Shown here piece by piece: positions 8,365 to 17,601 of a stretch of 36,375 nucleotides of DNA. The stretch's first letter is position 1, and each line of letters starts with the position of its first letter. This stretch comes from Rhodospirillales bacterium (GTDB lineage Bacteria > Pseudomonadota > Alphaproteobacteria > Acetobacterales > Acetobacteraceae): positions 1 to 36,375 of the forward strand of contig JANXSM010000027.1 of the NCBI GenBank assembly GCA_025352665.1. The letters are read 5' to 3'. The notes below the pieces were generated by a model. That model was given only the letters and a program-made list of their open reading frames with translations. It searched no databases and had not been told where the DNA came from. The position numbers and the translations under genes are program-made.

Positions 8365-9111
8365 ATGATGCATTGGTCCTATCCAATTCTGTTCTGCGCG
8401 GCCTTCCTGGCGGGCGGCATGAACGCGCTGGCAGGCGGCGGTTCGTTTATCACCTTTCCGGCCCTGCTGCTGACTGGGCTCGACGCCCGGGCCGCCAACA
8501 TCACGTCCACCGTGGCATTGTTTCCGGGCCAGGTGGCGACTGGCTGGGCGGGGCGCCAAATGGTCGATGGCGCCGGGCGGATGCCATTTGTTGGCCTGTT
8601 CGCCATCAGCCTTGGCGGCGGCGTGGTTGGCGCCCTGCTTCTGCTGGCGACGCCGCCAGCCTTCTTCGCCGCCCTCGTGCCCTATCTCGTCTTGTTCGCC
8701 ACGCTGGTGTTCGCCTGGGGCAGCTTCATCCACACGCCCAGTACGCAGGACAAGCCGCGGGACCCGAAGATCACCGGGCTCGGTCAGCTCGCCATTGCCA
8801 TCTATGGCGGTTATTTCGGTGGCGGAATCGGCTTCCTCATGCTGGCGGCCCTCACCGTGGCGGGGGTTGCCATGCGCAAGGCGGGTGCGACGAAGAACGC
8901 TCTGGCGGCCACAATGAATGCCTCAGCCGTCGCGGTTTTCCTGTTCGCACCAGACATCGCCTGGCCGCAGGCGGCGACGGCGGCGGTCGCGGCCATCGTC
9001 GGAGGACTGGCGGGCGCTTGGGTGCTCAAGCGGGTCAACGAAAAGCTGCTGCGCGGCTTTGTGGTGCTGGTGGGAATTGCGCTGACAGTCGGGCTGTTCC
9101 TGCGCGGGTAA
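8365..9111 (+). CDS. TSUP-family (TauE/SafE) membrane permease
   Basis: This 248-residue inner-membrane protein has about eight hydrophobic segments in two related halves. Each half carries the family's glycine-rich signature: GGMNALAGGGSFITFPALLL near the start and GGYFGGGIGFLMLAAL in the middle. TSUP permeases move sulfite, sulfonates or other small anions; the substrate cannot be told here. The ATG at 8365 follows the methyltransferase stop by 8 nt, so the two genes are probably cotranscribed. The gene is convergent with the DHA2 permease, with an inverted pair of type A repeats between them. Confidence 0.88.
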   Translation: MMHWSYPILFCAAFLAGGMNALAGGGSFITFPALLLTGLDARAANITSTVALFPGQVATGWAGRQMVDGAGRMPFVGLFAISLGGGVVGALLLLATPPAFFAALVPYLVLFATLVFAWGSFIHTPSTQDKPRDPKITGLGQLAIAIYGGYFGGGIGFLMLAALTVAGVAMRKAGATKNALAATMNASAVAVFLFAPDIAWPQAATAAVAAIVGGLAGAWVLKRVNEKLLRGFVVLVGIALTVGLFLRG

Positions 9112-9120
9112 CGGTTGGAG

Positions 9121-9228
9121 CTAGGAGCAATATCGCCTGAGGTTGGACCAATCTAGCGATAGAATTGCTATTGAGAACAGCATGTTATAGGCAAATTGCT
9201 TTGCCTACAAAAAGCGATAGGGCTCTAG
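9121..9228 (-). repeat. Type A repeat, diverged copy in reverse orientation
   Basis: Read on the minus strand, this is a degenerate version of the 107-bp type A unit. The best-kept part is the distal end, GGAGCAATATCGCCTGAGGT on the plus strand at 9124-9143; the hairpin half (9184-9228) has drifted. It shares its CTAG (9225-9228) with the forward copy that follows, giving a head-to-head pair between the convergent TSUP and DHA2 genes. Confidence 0.7.
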
Positions 9229-9330
9229 AGCTTGATCGCTCCTGGCAGGCGAAGCGGTCGTGCTCTAGCCCTCTGTTTCAACGAGCAACTTTCCCGCGCG
9301 GTTGGTTCAACCTCAGGCGATATTGCTCTG
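9225..9330 (+). repeat. Type A repeat, forward copy
   Basis: It starts CTAGAGCTTGATCGCTCC, forms an imperfect hairpin closing at GTGCTCTAG (9260-9268), continues through a T-rich CCCTCTGTTTCAAC tract and GGTTGGTTCAACCTCAGG, and ends GCGATATTGCTCTG (9317-9330). The last base pair of CTAG has mutated. The DHA2 permease gene, coming from the other side, ends inside it at 9313. Confidence 0.85.
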
Positions 9331-10797
9331 ACGATCGGCAGCGCGGGCGTGGCCGGACATCTCCTGCGCGGCGTTTCGCGGCATCATCAGGTTAATGGGT
9401 GCGGCACTGAGCGAGATGAGGGCGACCACGACAAACCCCACGCTGAAGTCGAGCAGGCCGGGGTTTTCGTGTCCCTGGGCGCGCATCGACAATTCCAGAA
9501 CGGCGGCCCCGATGGTCACGCCCAGGGTCAGTGAAACCTGCTGGATGGTGCTGAACAGGCTGGTCGCGGCACTCATGCGCTCGCGCGGTATGTCGGCGTA
9601 GGCGACCGCGTTGTAGGCGGTGAACTGCAGTGAGCGGAAGAAGCCGCCGCCGAGAAGGCAGAGATAGATCGCAGCGATCGGCCACGCCGGCCGGAATGCG
9701 GCGCACACGCCCAAGAACGCAGCCGAGATAACTGTGTTGACCAGAAGCGTGTCGCGAAAGCCGAACCGCCGGAGGGCACCCATGGCGGCAGGTTTCATGA
9801 CGATCGCACCTGCGGAGCTGGCAAAGGTGATCAGCCCGCTTTCGACCGCCGACTTGCCGAACCCGATCTGAAACATCAACGGCAGCAGGAAGGGCACGGC
9901 GCCTACGCCGATCCGAAACAGGGTTCCGGCCACGACTGACACGAAGAAGGTGGGAATTCGAAACAGGCTCAGGTCCAGCAAAGGCGCCGGATGGTGCCGG
10001 GCGTGGCGCCAGTAGCCCAAGCCCGCCATGACCCCGATGCCGAGCAAGACCGCCGTGAGACCGCTGTCCACGATGCCGCGCCCGGCGGTTTCGAGCCCGA
10101 CCATGGTGGCGGCGAGTGCGATGGCCGAGAGCACGAGACCCCAGCCATCCAGTTTGGACCGCGACAGGTCGCGGACATCCTCCACATACAAGGTCACGAG
10201 GGTGATGCCGAGCAGGCCAATCGGCACGTTGATGTCGAATACCCATCGCCAGGACACGTATGTGACGATGAAACCGCCCAGCGGCGGCCCCACGATCGGG
10301 CCGATCAGGGCGGGCATCGACAGCCACGCCATAGCGGCCACAAGTTCTGACTTCTGCACGGAACGCAGCAGCACCAACCGACCAACCGGCACCATCATGG
10401 CGCCCCCCACTCCTTGCAGAATGCGAGCGAGCACGAGGAAGGGCAACGAGTCGGCTCGCCCGCACAGCACCGAGCCCACGGTGAAAACGGCGATGGCGGC
10501 CCGGAACACGGTGCGAGCCCCGAAGCGATCCGCCATCCAGCCGCTCGCGGGGATGAACACCGCCAGGCTGAGCAGATAGGAGGTAAGGGCGACGTTCATG
10601 CGCACCGGGTCGACGCCAAAGTCTCGCGCCATCGTCGGAAGGGCTGTGGCAATCACCGTGCTGTCGAGGTTCTGCATGAACAGCGCACAAGCCACGATCA
10701 GGGCGGTGAGACGCGTGCGGCGCTGGCGATCGCGGACAAAAAGATCGGGTGCGAGGCTTTCGGGCATGATCGGCGGACGAATGGCTGGATCGGTCAT
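9313..10797 (-). CDS. DHA2-family MFS multidrug efflux permease
   Basis: This 494-residue inner-membrane transporter is of the EmrB/QacA (14-helix, drug:H+ antiporter 2) type. It shows the family's D1 motif MQNLDSTVIATALPTMARDF, the WMADRFGARTVFRAAIAVF motif A loop, the ILQGVGGAMMVPVGRLVL motif B, and PLGGFIVTYVSWRWVFDINV (motif C region). It probably exports a toxic compound using proton motive force. No membrane-fusion partner is adjacent. Its final residues, about QSNIA, and its TGA stop are encoded by the forward type A repeat. It follows qor by 9 nt in an ogt-qor-permease operon. Confidence 0.92.
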   Translation of the reverse strand: MTDPAIRPPIMPESLAPDLFVRDRQRRTRLTALIVACALFMQNLDSTVIATALPTMARDFGVDPVRMNVALTSYLLSLAVFIPASGWMADRFGARTVFRAAIAVFTVGSVLCGRADSLPFLVLARILQGVGGAMMVPVGRLVLLRSVQKSELVAAMAWLSMPALIGPIVGPPLGGFIVTYVSWRWVFDINVPIGLLGITLVTLYVEDVRDLSRSKLDGWGLVLSAIALAATMVGLETAGRGIVDSGLTAVLLGIGVMAGLGYWRHARHHPAPLLDLSLFRIPTFFVSVVAGTLFRIGVGAVPFLLPLMFQIGFGKSAVESGLITFASSAGAIVMKPAAMGALRRFGFRDTLLVNTVISAAFLGVCAAFRPAWPIAAIYLCLLGGGFFRSLQFTAYNAVAYADIPRERMSAATSLFSTIQQVSLTLGVTIGAAVLELSMRAQGHENPGLLDFSVGFVVVALISLSAAPINLMMPRNAAQEMSGHARAADRQSNIA

Positions 10798-10806
10798 TGC
10801 CCCGAC

Positions 10807-11778
10807 TCAGGGCAGCAGCACCGTGCTCCCCGTGGTCTGCCGTGCCTCGAGCGCCGTATGGGCGGCCGCAGCGGCGCTGAGCGGGAAGGTCTGGTTGACG
10901 CGGATCACCACGGCACCGCTGGCGACGACGGAAAACAAATCATTCGCCATCGCCACCAGCTCGGCACGTTTGGCGGTGTAGGTGGCAAGTGTCGGCCGAG
11001 TGAGGAACAGGCTTCCTTTGGCCGAAAGCATCCCGACATCGACCGGCGGAACCGGGCCGGAAGCACTGCCGAAGGTCACCATCATGCCAAGCGGGGCCAG
11101 GCTGTCCAGGCTGGCCGTGAAAGTGTCTCGCCCGACGCTGTCATACACAACTGGCACCATGGCGCCGCCGGTGAGGCGTTTGACTTCGGCTGCAAGATTG
11201 GTCTGGCCGACAATGACATGGGCCGCGCCATGTTGATGCGCCAACTCGGCTTTTTCTGCGGTCGAAACCACGCCAATGACCGTGGCGCCCAGATGCTTTG
11301 CCCATTGGCATAGAATGAGTCCCACGCCGCCGGCAGCCGCATGCACCAAAATGGTCTGTCCCGCTGTCACCGGGAAAGTGCGGTGCAGCAAATATTGTGC
11401 GGTCAGTCCCTGCAGCATCATGGCGGCGGCTGTCTCGAAGCCAATCGCCTCCGGCAGTTTGACCAGCCGGTCCTCCGCGATGACGCGTTCGGTGGCATAG
11501 GCGCCCACCGGACCGCCGGCATAGGCAATTCGGTCTCCGACCTCGAGCTCCGTCACTCCCTCGCCCAAGGCCAGCACCGTGCCACTGCCCTCCATGCCGA
11601 TCGTGGCGGGCAAGGCGGTTTTGTAGAGACCGGTTCGATAATAGACGTCGATATAGTTCAGCCCGACTGCGGCATGGCGGATCAGCACCTCGCCCCGGGC
11701 GGGCTCAGGCGTGGGCACATCTTCCCAACGCATGACTTCGGGGCCGCCATTGGCGTGGATACGAATGGCTTTTGTCAT
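10807..11778 (-). CDS. qor: Quinone oxidoreductase (zeta-crystallin type)
   Basis: This 323-residue medium-chain dehydrogenase/reductase lacks the structural zinc cysteines, as in NADPH:quinone reductases. The N-terminal GroES-like domain contains VGLNYIDVYYRTGLYKTALP and IGMEGSGTVLALGEGV. The NADPH-binding Rossmann motif is ILVHAAAGGVGLILCQWAKH, followed by HVIVGQTNL and VVYDSVGRDTFTASLDSL. It reduces quinones in the cytoplasm, usually by one electron. The ATG at 11778 overlaps the ogt stop by 4 nt (ATGA), so translation is coupled. Gene order ogt-qor-DHA2 permease suggests a small detoxification operon. Confidence 0.92.
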   Translation of the reverse strand: MTKAIRIHANGGPEVMRWEDVPTPEPARGEVLIRHAAVGLNYIDVYYRTGLYKTALPATIGMEGSGTVLALGEGVTELEVGDRIAYAGGPVGAYATERVIAEDRLVKLPEAIGFETAAAMMLQGLTAQYLLHRTFPVTAGQTILVHAAAGGVGLILCQWAKHLGATVIGVVSTAEKAELAHQHGAAHVIVGQTNLAAEVKRLTGGAMVPVVYDSVGRDTFTASLDSLAPLGMMVTFGSASGPVPPVDVGMLSAKGSLFLTRPTLATYTAKRAELVAMANDLFSVVASGAVVIRVNQTFPLSAAAAAHTALEARQTTGSTVLLP

Positions 11779-12338
11779 GACAGTTCCAGTTGTGGCTGAT
11801 CGGTGAAAACAGAAGATGCCCCGCCTCGCTCTAGAGCGAGCAGGAAATGCTTGGTCGGCAAGCCGTCGCCACCGGAATACCCGCCCGGACCGTTGCCTGC
11901 GAGCACCCGGTGGCAGGGAATGATGATGGGGATCGGGTTGGTGGCCATAGCGGAGCCAATCGAGCGCGCACTGCCGCCTGCCAGAGCCGCGAGCGCGCCG
12001 TAGGTGACGGTATGGCCTGGAGGAACGGCAATCAACGCCTGCCACACGCGCTTGCGATAGGGTGTTCCGAACGGCGCGAGCGGCAGGTCGAACCGCGTCA
12101 GTTCACCATCGAAATACGCCTGAAGCTGGATGCGAGCTGCGAGCAGCAGCGGCGTGGGCGTCTGCAGGCTGCCCCAGCCCCAATCAAGGGCCACCAGGGC
12201 ACCGTTCTCCTCGGACAAGGAGAGATCACCAACGGGAGTGTGCAGCGAAAGCTGGGGCAAACTTGTCCACGCAGGTCTGGGTGTGGAGGACGAGGGTACG
12301 CCTCCATAGAAAACGAGGCGTAAACATGCCTCATTCAT
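11775..12338 (-). CDS. ogt: Methylated-DNA--protein-cysteine methyltransferase
   Basis: This suicide DNA-repair protein moves alkyl groups from O6-alkylguanine to its own cysteine. The C-terminal domain carries FGTPYRKRVWQALIAVPPGH, TYGALAALAGGSARSIGSAM (helix-turn-helix), and the active-site NPIPIIIPCHRVL with the acceptor Cys, then GPGGYSGGDGLPTKHFLLAL. About 187 residues from ATG 12338; an AGGTGG lies 4-9 nt before it. The first 30 residues are not typical of the family, so a shorter start is possible. A 16-bp perfect palindrome (11825-11840) lies in the last codons. It is coupled to qor by a 4-nt overlap. Confidence 0.9.
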   Translation of the reverse strand: MNEACLRLVFYGGVPSSSTPRPAWTSLPQLSLHTPVGDLSLSEENGALVALDWGWGSLQTPTPLLLAARIQLQAYFDGELTRFDLPLAPFGTPYRKRVWQALIAVPPGHTVTYGALAALAGGSARSIGSAMATNPIPIIIPCHRVLAGNGPGGYSGGDGLPTKHFLLALERGGASSVFTDQPQLELS

Positions 12339-12550
12339 GGCCACCTGCCCAGGGGTGGTGGGCGGAGGGCGTGTGCCACAGTCCCTGGCGGCTGGATGCC
12401 ATCCTGGCCGCGCGGAAGGGTGGGTCCAATGCAGCCGGTGCATGCCGAAATGATCGCCGGACTGCAGGGGTTGCTGGTAAAGCCTGTCTGCCAAACCGGG
12501 TCGTCGAGGCCTGCGGGTTAGCCGATTTTCCGGGGTGTTAAGGAACAGAC

Positions 12551-12892
12551 ATGAGTGTTGGTGAAAGACTTCCGGGCGATCCAGATCTTTATTTCGATGC
12601 GCATCTTTTCGTTTGCTGCAATCGTCGACCCGATGGTCATCCGCGCGGCTCGTGTGCCGCGAAGTCCTCCGAGAAGCTGCGCGATTACATGAAGGCGCGG
12701 GCCAAGGAGATGGGGCTGCAGCACCTGCGCGTGAACTCGGCCGGCTGCCTCGACCGCTGCGAACTGGGTCCGTGCCTGGTGATCTATCCCGAGGGAGTTT
12801 GGTATAAGATCGAAACGACTGCGGACGTGGATGCGGTACTGGAACAACATGTCCGCGATGGCGGCCGTGCCTCCAACCTGATGCTGCCGTAG
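12551..12892 (+). CDS. Thioredoxin-like [2Fe-2S] ferredoxin
   Basis: This 113-residue protein has the cysteine spacing of Aquifex-type thioredoxin-fold ferredoxins: Cys22-x12-Cys35 (FVCCNRRPDGHPRGSC) and Cys66-x3-Cys70 (AGCLDRCELGPC). These ligate a [2Fe-2S] cluster. Two extra Cys (23 and 75) flank the set. It is a cytoplasmic electron carrier, also described as a (2Fe-2S) ferredoxin-domain protein near tRNA or maturation genes. AAGGAA (12541-12546) supports the ATG at 12551. mnmE begins 10 nt after its stop, so the two are probably cotranscribed. The partner is unknown. Confidence 0.9.
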   Translation: MSVGERLPGDPDLYFDAHLFVCCNRRPDGHPRGSCAAKSSEKLRDYMKARAKEMGLQHLRVNSAGCLDRCELGPCLVIYPEGVWYKIETTADVDAVLEQHVRDGGRASNLMLP

Positions 12893-12902
12893 GCGATCCC
12901 TC

Positions 12903-14207
12903 GTGCAGAGCGGATCAAGCGACACGATTTTCGCGGTGGCGACTGCGCCGGGCCGCGCCGCCCTGGCGGTCGTGCGGATCAGCGGACCCGCCAGCCAATC
13001 CCTCGTGACGCAGCTGTGCGGCCGCCTGCCGCCGCCCAGGCGAGGGTCTCTGCGCACGCTGCATGATCCCGCCGGTGTGCTGCTGGACCGCGCTGTCGTT
13101 CTGTGGATGCCTGGGCCTGCCAGCTACACGGGTGAGGACAGTTGCGAGCTGCACCTGCATGGTGGGCTGGCCGTCGTGTCCGGCGTGCTGAAGGTATTGG
13201 GTTCCCTGGGCGCCCGCCACGCCGGCCCAGGCGAGTTCACGCGCCGCGCCGTGGTCCACGGCCGGATGGATCTGCTCGAAGCGGAAGCGGTCGCCGATCT
13301 CGTCGAGGCGGAAACCCCGGCACAGCGAGACCAGGCACTCCGTCAGCTTGGGGGCGGCCTTGGAGAGATCTACGGCGGGTGGGCGGCCCGGCTGTTGCGC
13401 CTGCTGGCCCAGCAGGAAGCGCTGATCGACTTTCCGGATGAGGATCTGCCACCTGCGATCGTTACCGCAATGATCGAGGAGCTGACGGCACTTCAACAGG
13501 GGATGCGGGAGCATCTTGATGACGACGGTCGCGGCGAACGTCTGCGCAACGGCCTGGTCATCGCCATCGCAGGGCCGCCGAATGTCGGCAAGTCCACGCT
13601 GATCAATGCGCTGTGCCAGCGCGATGTCGCCATCGTTTCGTCGCGCGCCGGTACGACACGCGACGTGTTGGAAGCACGCGTCGAGCTGGCAGGTGTGCCG
13701 GTGACGCTGCTGGACACGGCAGGGCTGCGGGAGACCGACGACGAGATTGAAGCGGAAGGAGTGCGTCGCGCCCGCGCCCGTGTTCGCTCGGCGGATCTGG
13801 TGTTGGCATTGTCTGCAGGGGCCGAGACTGCCTGGCACACCGATCTGGCGAATGATGCGCGCGTTGTGCGCGTCGTCACCAAAAGCGACCTCCTTGGCGG
13901 TGCGACCGGGCAGCTAAGTGTCAGCGCCATGACCGGCGCCGGCATGGCCGAGCTGGTGGCCTCGCTCGAGAACAGCGTGCGCGCGCTGTGCGGGCTTCGA
14001 GAAACGCCCGCGCTGTCCCGCGCCAGGCACCGCCTGGCCGTTGAACAGACGATCGAGCATGTCCAGGTTGCACTAGCCGCACCACTTCCGGAGCTCTGCG
14101 CGGAAGACATGCGGCTGGCAGTGCGAAGCCTGGGGCAGATTACCGGTAGCGTGGGTGTTGAGGATGTTCTTGACTCTGTCTTCGGCCAGTTCTGTATCGG
14201 CAAATGA
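12903..14207 (+). CDS. mnmE: tRNA uridine-5-carboxymethylaminomethyl modification GTPase MnmE
   Basis: This 434-residue protein works with MnmG to make cmnm5U or nm5U at the wobble base of some tRNAs. Order: N-terminal formyl-THF-binding domain (SSDTIFAVATAPGRAALAVV, then SYTGEDSCELHLHGG and GPGEFTRRAVVHGRMDLLEA), a helical domain, a G-domain from about residue 217 with P-loop [14 protein letters not shown], the K-loop/switch SSRAGTTRDVLE, DTAGLRETDDEIE and TKSD in place of NKxD, and the C-terminal CIGK that ends the protein. The start is GTG 12903. It is followed after 97 bp by its partner mnmG. Confidence 0.96.
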   Translation: MQSGSSDTIFAVATAPGRAALAVVRISGPASQSLVTQLCGRLPPPRRGSLRTLHDPAGVLLDRAVVLWMPGPASYTGEDSCELHLHGGLAVVSGVLKVLGSLGARHAGPGEFTRRAVVHGRMDLLEAEAVADLVEAETPAQRDQALRQLGGGLGEIYGGWAARLLRLLAQQEALIDFPDEDLPPAIVTAMIEELTALQQGMREHLDDDGRGERLRNGLVIAIAGPPNVGKSTLINALCQRDVAIVSSRAGTTRDVLEARVELAGVPVTLLDTAGLRETDDEIEAEGVRRARARVRSADLVLALSAGAETAWHTDLANDARVVRVVTKSDLLGGATGQLSVSAMTGAGMAELVASLENSVRALCGLRETPALSRARHRLAVEQTIEHVQVALAAPLPELCAEDMRLAVRSLGQITGSVGVEDVLDSVFGQFCIGK

Positions 14208-14304
14208 GGCCGAGCTACATGTTGTTCGACCGCGATGCCAGCGCACCAAACACCGGCGGGCGGAGGGTCTTTCAATTGAGACAGCCGCCTGCGAGCAGGA
14301 TTAA

Positions 14305-16179
14305 ATGCCGATGAGAAGCTACGATGTCATCGTGATCGGCGCCGGCCACGCCGGTTGCGAGGCCGCTTCCGCTGCGGCGCGCATGGGCGCCCGCACCTTG
14401 TTGCTGACCCACCGGCTGGAGACGATCGGGGAGATGTCATGCAACCCGGCCATCGGCGGGATCGGCAAAGGCCATCTTGTGCGCGAAATCGACGCATTGG
14501 ACGGCTTGATGGGCAAAGCGGCGGACGCGGCCGGCATTCACTTCAAGCTGCTCAATCGCAGCAAGGGCCCCGCTGTGCGTGGCCCGCGCGCCCAGGCAGA
14601 CCGCGGCCTGTATCGAAGCGCGATCCAGCGCATGTTGGCGGAACAGCCCGGGCTCACGATTGCCGCAGGCGCGGTTGAGGACCTCGCGTTCGACCCCGCT
14701 GGCGGCGTGACGGGGGTTATCTGCAGCGACGGTGCACATTATTCCGCGAGGGCAGTGGTTCTGACCGCTGGCACCTTCCTGCACGGCACGATCCATGTCG
14801 GTGCAGACAGCAGTCCCGCCGGGCGGGTAGGGGAGGCGCCGTCGATCGGTCTGGCCAACACGCTGGCCCGGCTTCAGCTTCCGTTAGGGCGCCTCAAGAC
14901 CGGCACGCCGCCGCGCCTCGACGGGCGCACCATCGATTGGGCCTCGCTCGGGTCAGACTGGGGCGATGAAGTACCAGAGCCGTTCAGCACGATGACCGCT
15001 GGCATCGCCAATCGGCAGATCGCTTGTGGTGTGACGGCCACCACCCCTGAGACGCATCGCATCATTCGCGAGAATCTCCATCTGTCGGCTGTTTTCAATG
15101 GTCAGATTTCCGGCCGTGGTCCGCGGTATTGCCCATCGATCGAAGACAAGGTGGTTCGCTTTGCAGAGCGCGAGCGCCACCAGATCTTTTTGGAACCGGA
15201 AGGGCTGGAGGACCCCACCGTCTATCCAAACGGGATCTCCACGAGCCTTCCAGCATCCACGCAGGCGGCCATCATCGCCTCTATCCCGGGGCTTGAGCAT
15301 GCACAGATCCTTCGGCCCGGTTATGCCGTTGAATACGATTTCGTGGACCCGCGATCGCTTAAGCCTTCCCTTGAGCTTCGCGCTGTGCGCGGGCTGTTCC
15401 TGGCCGGCCAGATCAACGGCACGACCGGCTACGAGGAGGCCGCAGCCCAAGGCCTGATGGCCGGCATCAATGCAGCCCGTTTGTGCACAGGGATGCAGGC
15501 CGCCGTACTTGGAAGGTCGGACGCCTACATCGGCGTGCTGATCGACGACCTTCTGACCCAAGGCGTTTCAGAGCCCTATCGGATGTTCACCTCCCGGGCG
15601 GAGTTCCGACTGACGCTACGTGCCGATAACGCAGACCTCCGCTTGACGCAGCGCGGCATTGAGTGGGGATGCGTTGGCTCCGAACGGGCGAAGGCATTTG
15701 CGCAGTTCGCGAGCGAGGTGACATCGGGCAAGCAGCGCGCCGCCGGTGAGTGGATCACGCCTTCGATCGCCACCACCCTTGGCTTGAATATGCGGCGGGG
15801 CGGCTCATCTCGCCGGCTTGCCGATGCACTGGGCCAGCCGGAAATGCCCGTGGGACGGCTCATACCGATGTTCCCGTGGCTCGCGGATCTCTCGCCCCGC
15901 GCTTTGGAGCAACTGGTCACCGACGCAATCTATTCGGGCTATTTGCATCGGCAGGAGGCCGAGCGCAATCTCGTCATGCGCGAAGACTTGATGACGCTAC
16001 CCATCAGCCTTGATTTTTCCGCTGTCGGCGGCCTCTCGACCGAGCTTCGAGAAAAGTTGGCGGCGACCCAGCCGGCATCCGTCGGGGCCGCATCGCGTAT
16101 CCAGGGCATGACCCCAGCCGCCCTCGCCGCTGTCGTTGCCCATGCCAGACGCCATATGTCGGCTCAGTGTTTCACGTGA
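14305..16179 (+). CDS. mnmG: tRNA uridine-5-carboxymethylaminomethyl modification enzyme MnmG
   Basis: This 624-residue FAD enzyme is the partner of MnmE in wobble-uridine modification. It begins with the FAD-binding [20 protein letters not shown] and continues with [68 protein letters not shown] and the [20 protein letters not shown] signature, then a C-terminal helical domain. AGGA lies 6 nt before ATG 14305. Its final codons read CFT-stop and are formed by the first parS site; the TGA lies in the centre of parS. The rsmG start overlaps this end. Confidence 0.97.
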   Translation: MPMRSYDVIVIGAGHAGCEAASAAARMGARTLLLTHRLETIGEMSCNPAIGGIGKGHLVREIDALDGLMGKAADAAGIHFKLLNRSKGPAVRGPRAQADRGLYRSAIQRMLAEQPGLTIAAGAVEDLAFDPAGGVTGVICSDGAHYSARAVVLTAGTFLHGTIHVGADSSPAGRVGEAPSIGLANTLARLQLPLGRLKTGTPPRLDGRTIDWASLGSDWGDEVPEPFSTMTAGIANRQIACGVTATTPETHRIIRENLHLSAVFNGQISGRGPRYCPSIEDKVVRFAERERHQIFLEPEGLEDPTVYPNGISTSLPASTQAAIIASIPGLEHAQILRPGYAVEYDFVDPRSLKPSLELRAVRGLFLAGQINGTTGYEEAAAQGLMAGINAARLCTGMQAAVLGRSDAYIGVLIDDLLTQGVSEPYRMFTSRAEFRLTLRADNADLRLTQRGIEWGCVGSERAKAFAQFASEVTSGKQRAAGEWITPSIATTLGLNMRRGGSSRRLADALGQPEMPVGRLIPMFPWLADLSPRALEQLVTDAIYSGYLHRQEAERNLVMREDLMTLPISLDFSAVGGLSTELREKLAATQPASVGAASRIQGMTPAALAAVVAHARRHMSAQCFT

Positions 16180-16790
16180 AACACAACAACGATTCAGCGC
16201 TCTGTGTTTCACGTGAAACAGAGGCTCGGCTCCGCCGCTTTGCGCAATTTCTGGCTGAATGGAACAGGGCTATTAATCTCGTCTCAAAGCGAGATGTGCC
16301 CCATCTCTGGGATCGTCACATATGCGACTCCCTGCAGCTCATTCCCCTGATGCCGGCCGGTGTGGATCGTGCCTTCGACCTCGGTTCGGGTGGCGGCTTC
16401 CCGGGCCTGGTCCTGGCCATCGCAACCGGCTGCCACTTCACGCTCGTGGAGTCGGACCAGCGCAAGGCGACATTTCTGAGGGAAGCAGCCCGGGTCTGCG
16501 CGGCGCCTGTCGTTGTCCACGCGGGCCGAGCGGAAACATTCACCGCTTCCCCCGCGGGCTTGGTGACCTCCCGGGCCTTGGCGCCACTTCCACTCTTGAT
16601 CGAGCTTGCGTCTCCACTCCTGGCACCGTTGGGCATGCTCCTCGCGCCCAAAGGTCGCAATGTTGAGGCCGAATTGACGCAGGCTCGACAGCAATGGCAC
16701 ATGCATGTTGTGCGGACGGCAAGCATCACTGATCCGAACGCCACTATCCTTCAAATCACCGAGGTAACCCGTGTCGGACACCTCCCCTGA
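16167..16790 (+). CDS. rsmG: 16S rRNA (guanine527-N7)-methyltransferase RsmG
   Basis: This 207-residue SAM-dependent enzyme methylates G527 of 16S rRNA. It shows [35 protein letters not shown], the SAM loop [33 protein letters not shown] and [15 protein letters not shown]. The start is GTG 16167, overlapping the mnmG stop; GTG 16176 is also possible. Both parS sites lie inside its first 18 codons: the first is read as FHVKH and the second as CVSRET. So these N-terminal residues are set by the DNA site, not by enzyme function. Its end overlaps the parA start by 20 bp. Confidence 0.95.
   Translation: MFHVKHNNDSALCVSRETEARLRRFAQFLAEWNRAINLVSKRDVPHLWDRHICDSLQLIPLMPAGVDRAFDLGSGGGFPGLVLAIATGCHFTLVESDQRKATFLREAARVCAAPVVVHAGRAETFTASPAGLVTSRALAPLPLLIELASPLLAPLGMLLAPKGRNVEAELTQARQQWHMHVVRTASITDPNATILQITEVTRVGHLP
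16168..16183. promoter_or_regulatory. parS centromere site 1
   Basis: A perfect 16-bp palindrome TGTTTCACGTGAAACA, identical to the bacterial parS consensus bound by ParB. It overlaps the mnmG stop codon and the rsmG start codon, 600 bp upstream of parA. Confidence 0.95.
16205..16220. promoter_or_regulatory. parS centromere site 2
   Basis: A second perfect TGTTTCACGTGAAACA, 37 bp from the first (start to start), inside the rsmG coding sequence where it is read as VSRET. Two consensus sites this close to parAB mark the segregation centre of the chromosome. Confidence 0.95.
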
Positions 16791-17601
16791 CGCCATTTCC
16801 CGTGCGCCGGTAACGATCATCGCCATCGCAAACCAAAAGGGTGGTGTCGGAAAAACGACGACGGCGATCAATCTGGCAACCTCACTCGCCGCAACCGGCG
16901 AGCTGGTTCTCCTGATCGATCTGGATCCACAAGGCAACGCCTCGACCGGCTTGGGCTTGAGCCGAACCGGCCGCGGGGCGGGAACTTACGCCTTACTGAC
17001 CGAGTCGGTTTCTGTCATGTCGGTGGTTCAGTCAACCATCGTCGCCAACCTTTCGATCGTTGCCGCAGAACCAGATCTTGCCGGTGCCGAAATCGAGTTG
17101 GTGGGCGAGCCACAGCGCGAATTCCGCTTGCGCCAAGCCCTCCGCCCGGCCGGGCACCCCGCCGGACCGTTCACCTATATTCTGATCGACTGTCCGCCCA
17201 GCCTTGGGCTGCTCACGCTTAACGGCCTGGTCGCCGCCGATACGGTGCTCGTTCCACTTCAATGCGAATTCTTTGCACTGGAGGGCCTGAGCCAACTCAT
17301 GCGCACCATCGAGACGGTAAAACACAACCTTAACCGCAGCCTTTCTCTGGAAGGCATCGTGTTGACCATGCACGATCGGCGCAACAACCTCTCCGACCTG
17401 GTCGCCGAAGACGCCAGGAGCTTCTTTGGTGATAAAGTCTACGAAACCGTGATTCCACGAAATATCCGCATTTCGGAAGCACCCAGCCACGGCAAGCCCG
17501 TTACCATGTACGATGCCCGTTCCCCAGGCGCTCAGGCCTATATCAAACTTGCGGCGGAGCTGCTGCGCCGCCAGCAGCCAAACACAGGACACCGCACATG
17601 A
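16771..17601 (+). CDS. parA: Chromosome-partitioning ATPase ParA
   Basis: This 276-residue deviant-Walker ATPase binds nucleoid DNA as an ATP dimer and, with ParB-parS, drives origin segregation. It shows IIAIANQKGGVGKTTTAINL (deviant Walker A with the signature Lys, about residues 16-35), LLIDLDPQGNASTGLGL (Walker A'), YILIDCPPSLGLLTLNGL (Walker B) and VIPRNIRISEAPSHGKPV. The start is GTG 16771 with GAGGTAA just upstream (16761-16767), inside the last codons of rsmG. parB follows with a 4-nt ATGA overlap. Confidence 0.97.
   Translation: MSDTSPDAISRAPVTIIAIANQKGGVGKTTTAINLATSLAATGELVLLIDLDPQGNASTGLGLSRTGRGAGTYALLTESVSVMSVVQSTIVANLSIVAAEPDLAGAEIELVGEPQREFRLRQALRPAGHPAGPFTYILIDCPPSLGLLTLNGLVAADTVLVPLQCEFFALEGLSQLMRTIETVKHNLNRSLSLEGIVLTMHDRRNNLSDLVAEDARSFFGDKVYETVIPRNIRISEAPSHGKPVTMYDARSPGAQAYIKLAAELLRRQQPNTGHRT

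Noticed and set aside
12429-12521. A 30-codon plus-strand frame (MQPVHAEMIAGLQGLLVKPV...) between ogt and the ferredoxin gene
   Set aside because: It has no recognisable domain and only a poor ribosome binding site. It is too short to separate from chance in high-GC DNA.
12915-13838. Long open frames on the strand opposite mnmE, addA and addB
   Set aside because: High GC removes stop codons in the opposite frames; their translations have no domains, while the assigned frames carry clear motifs.
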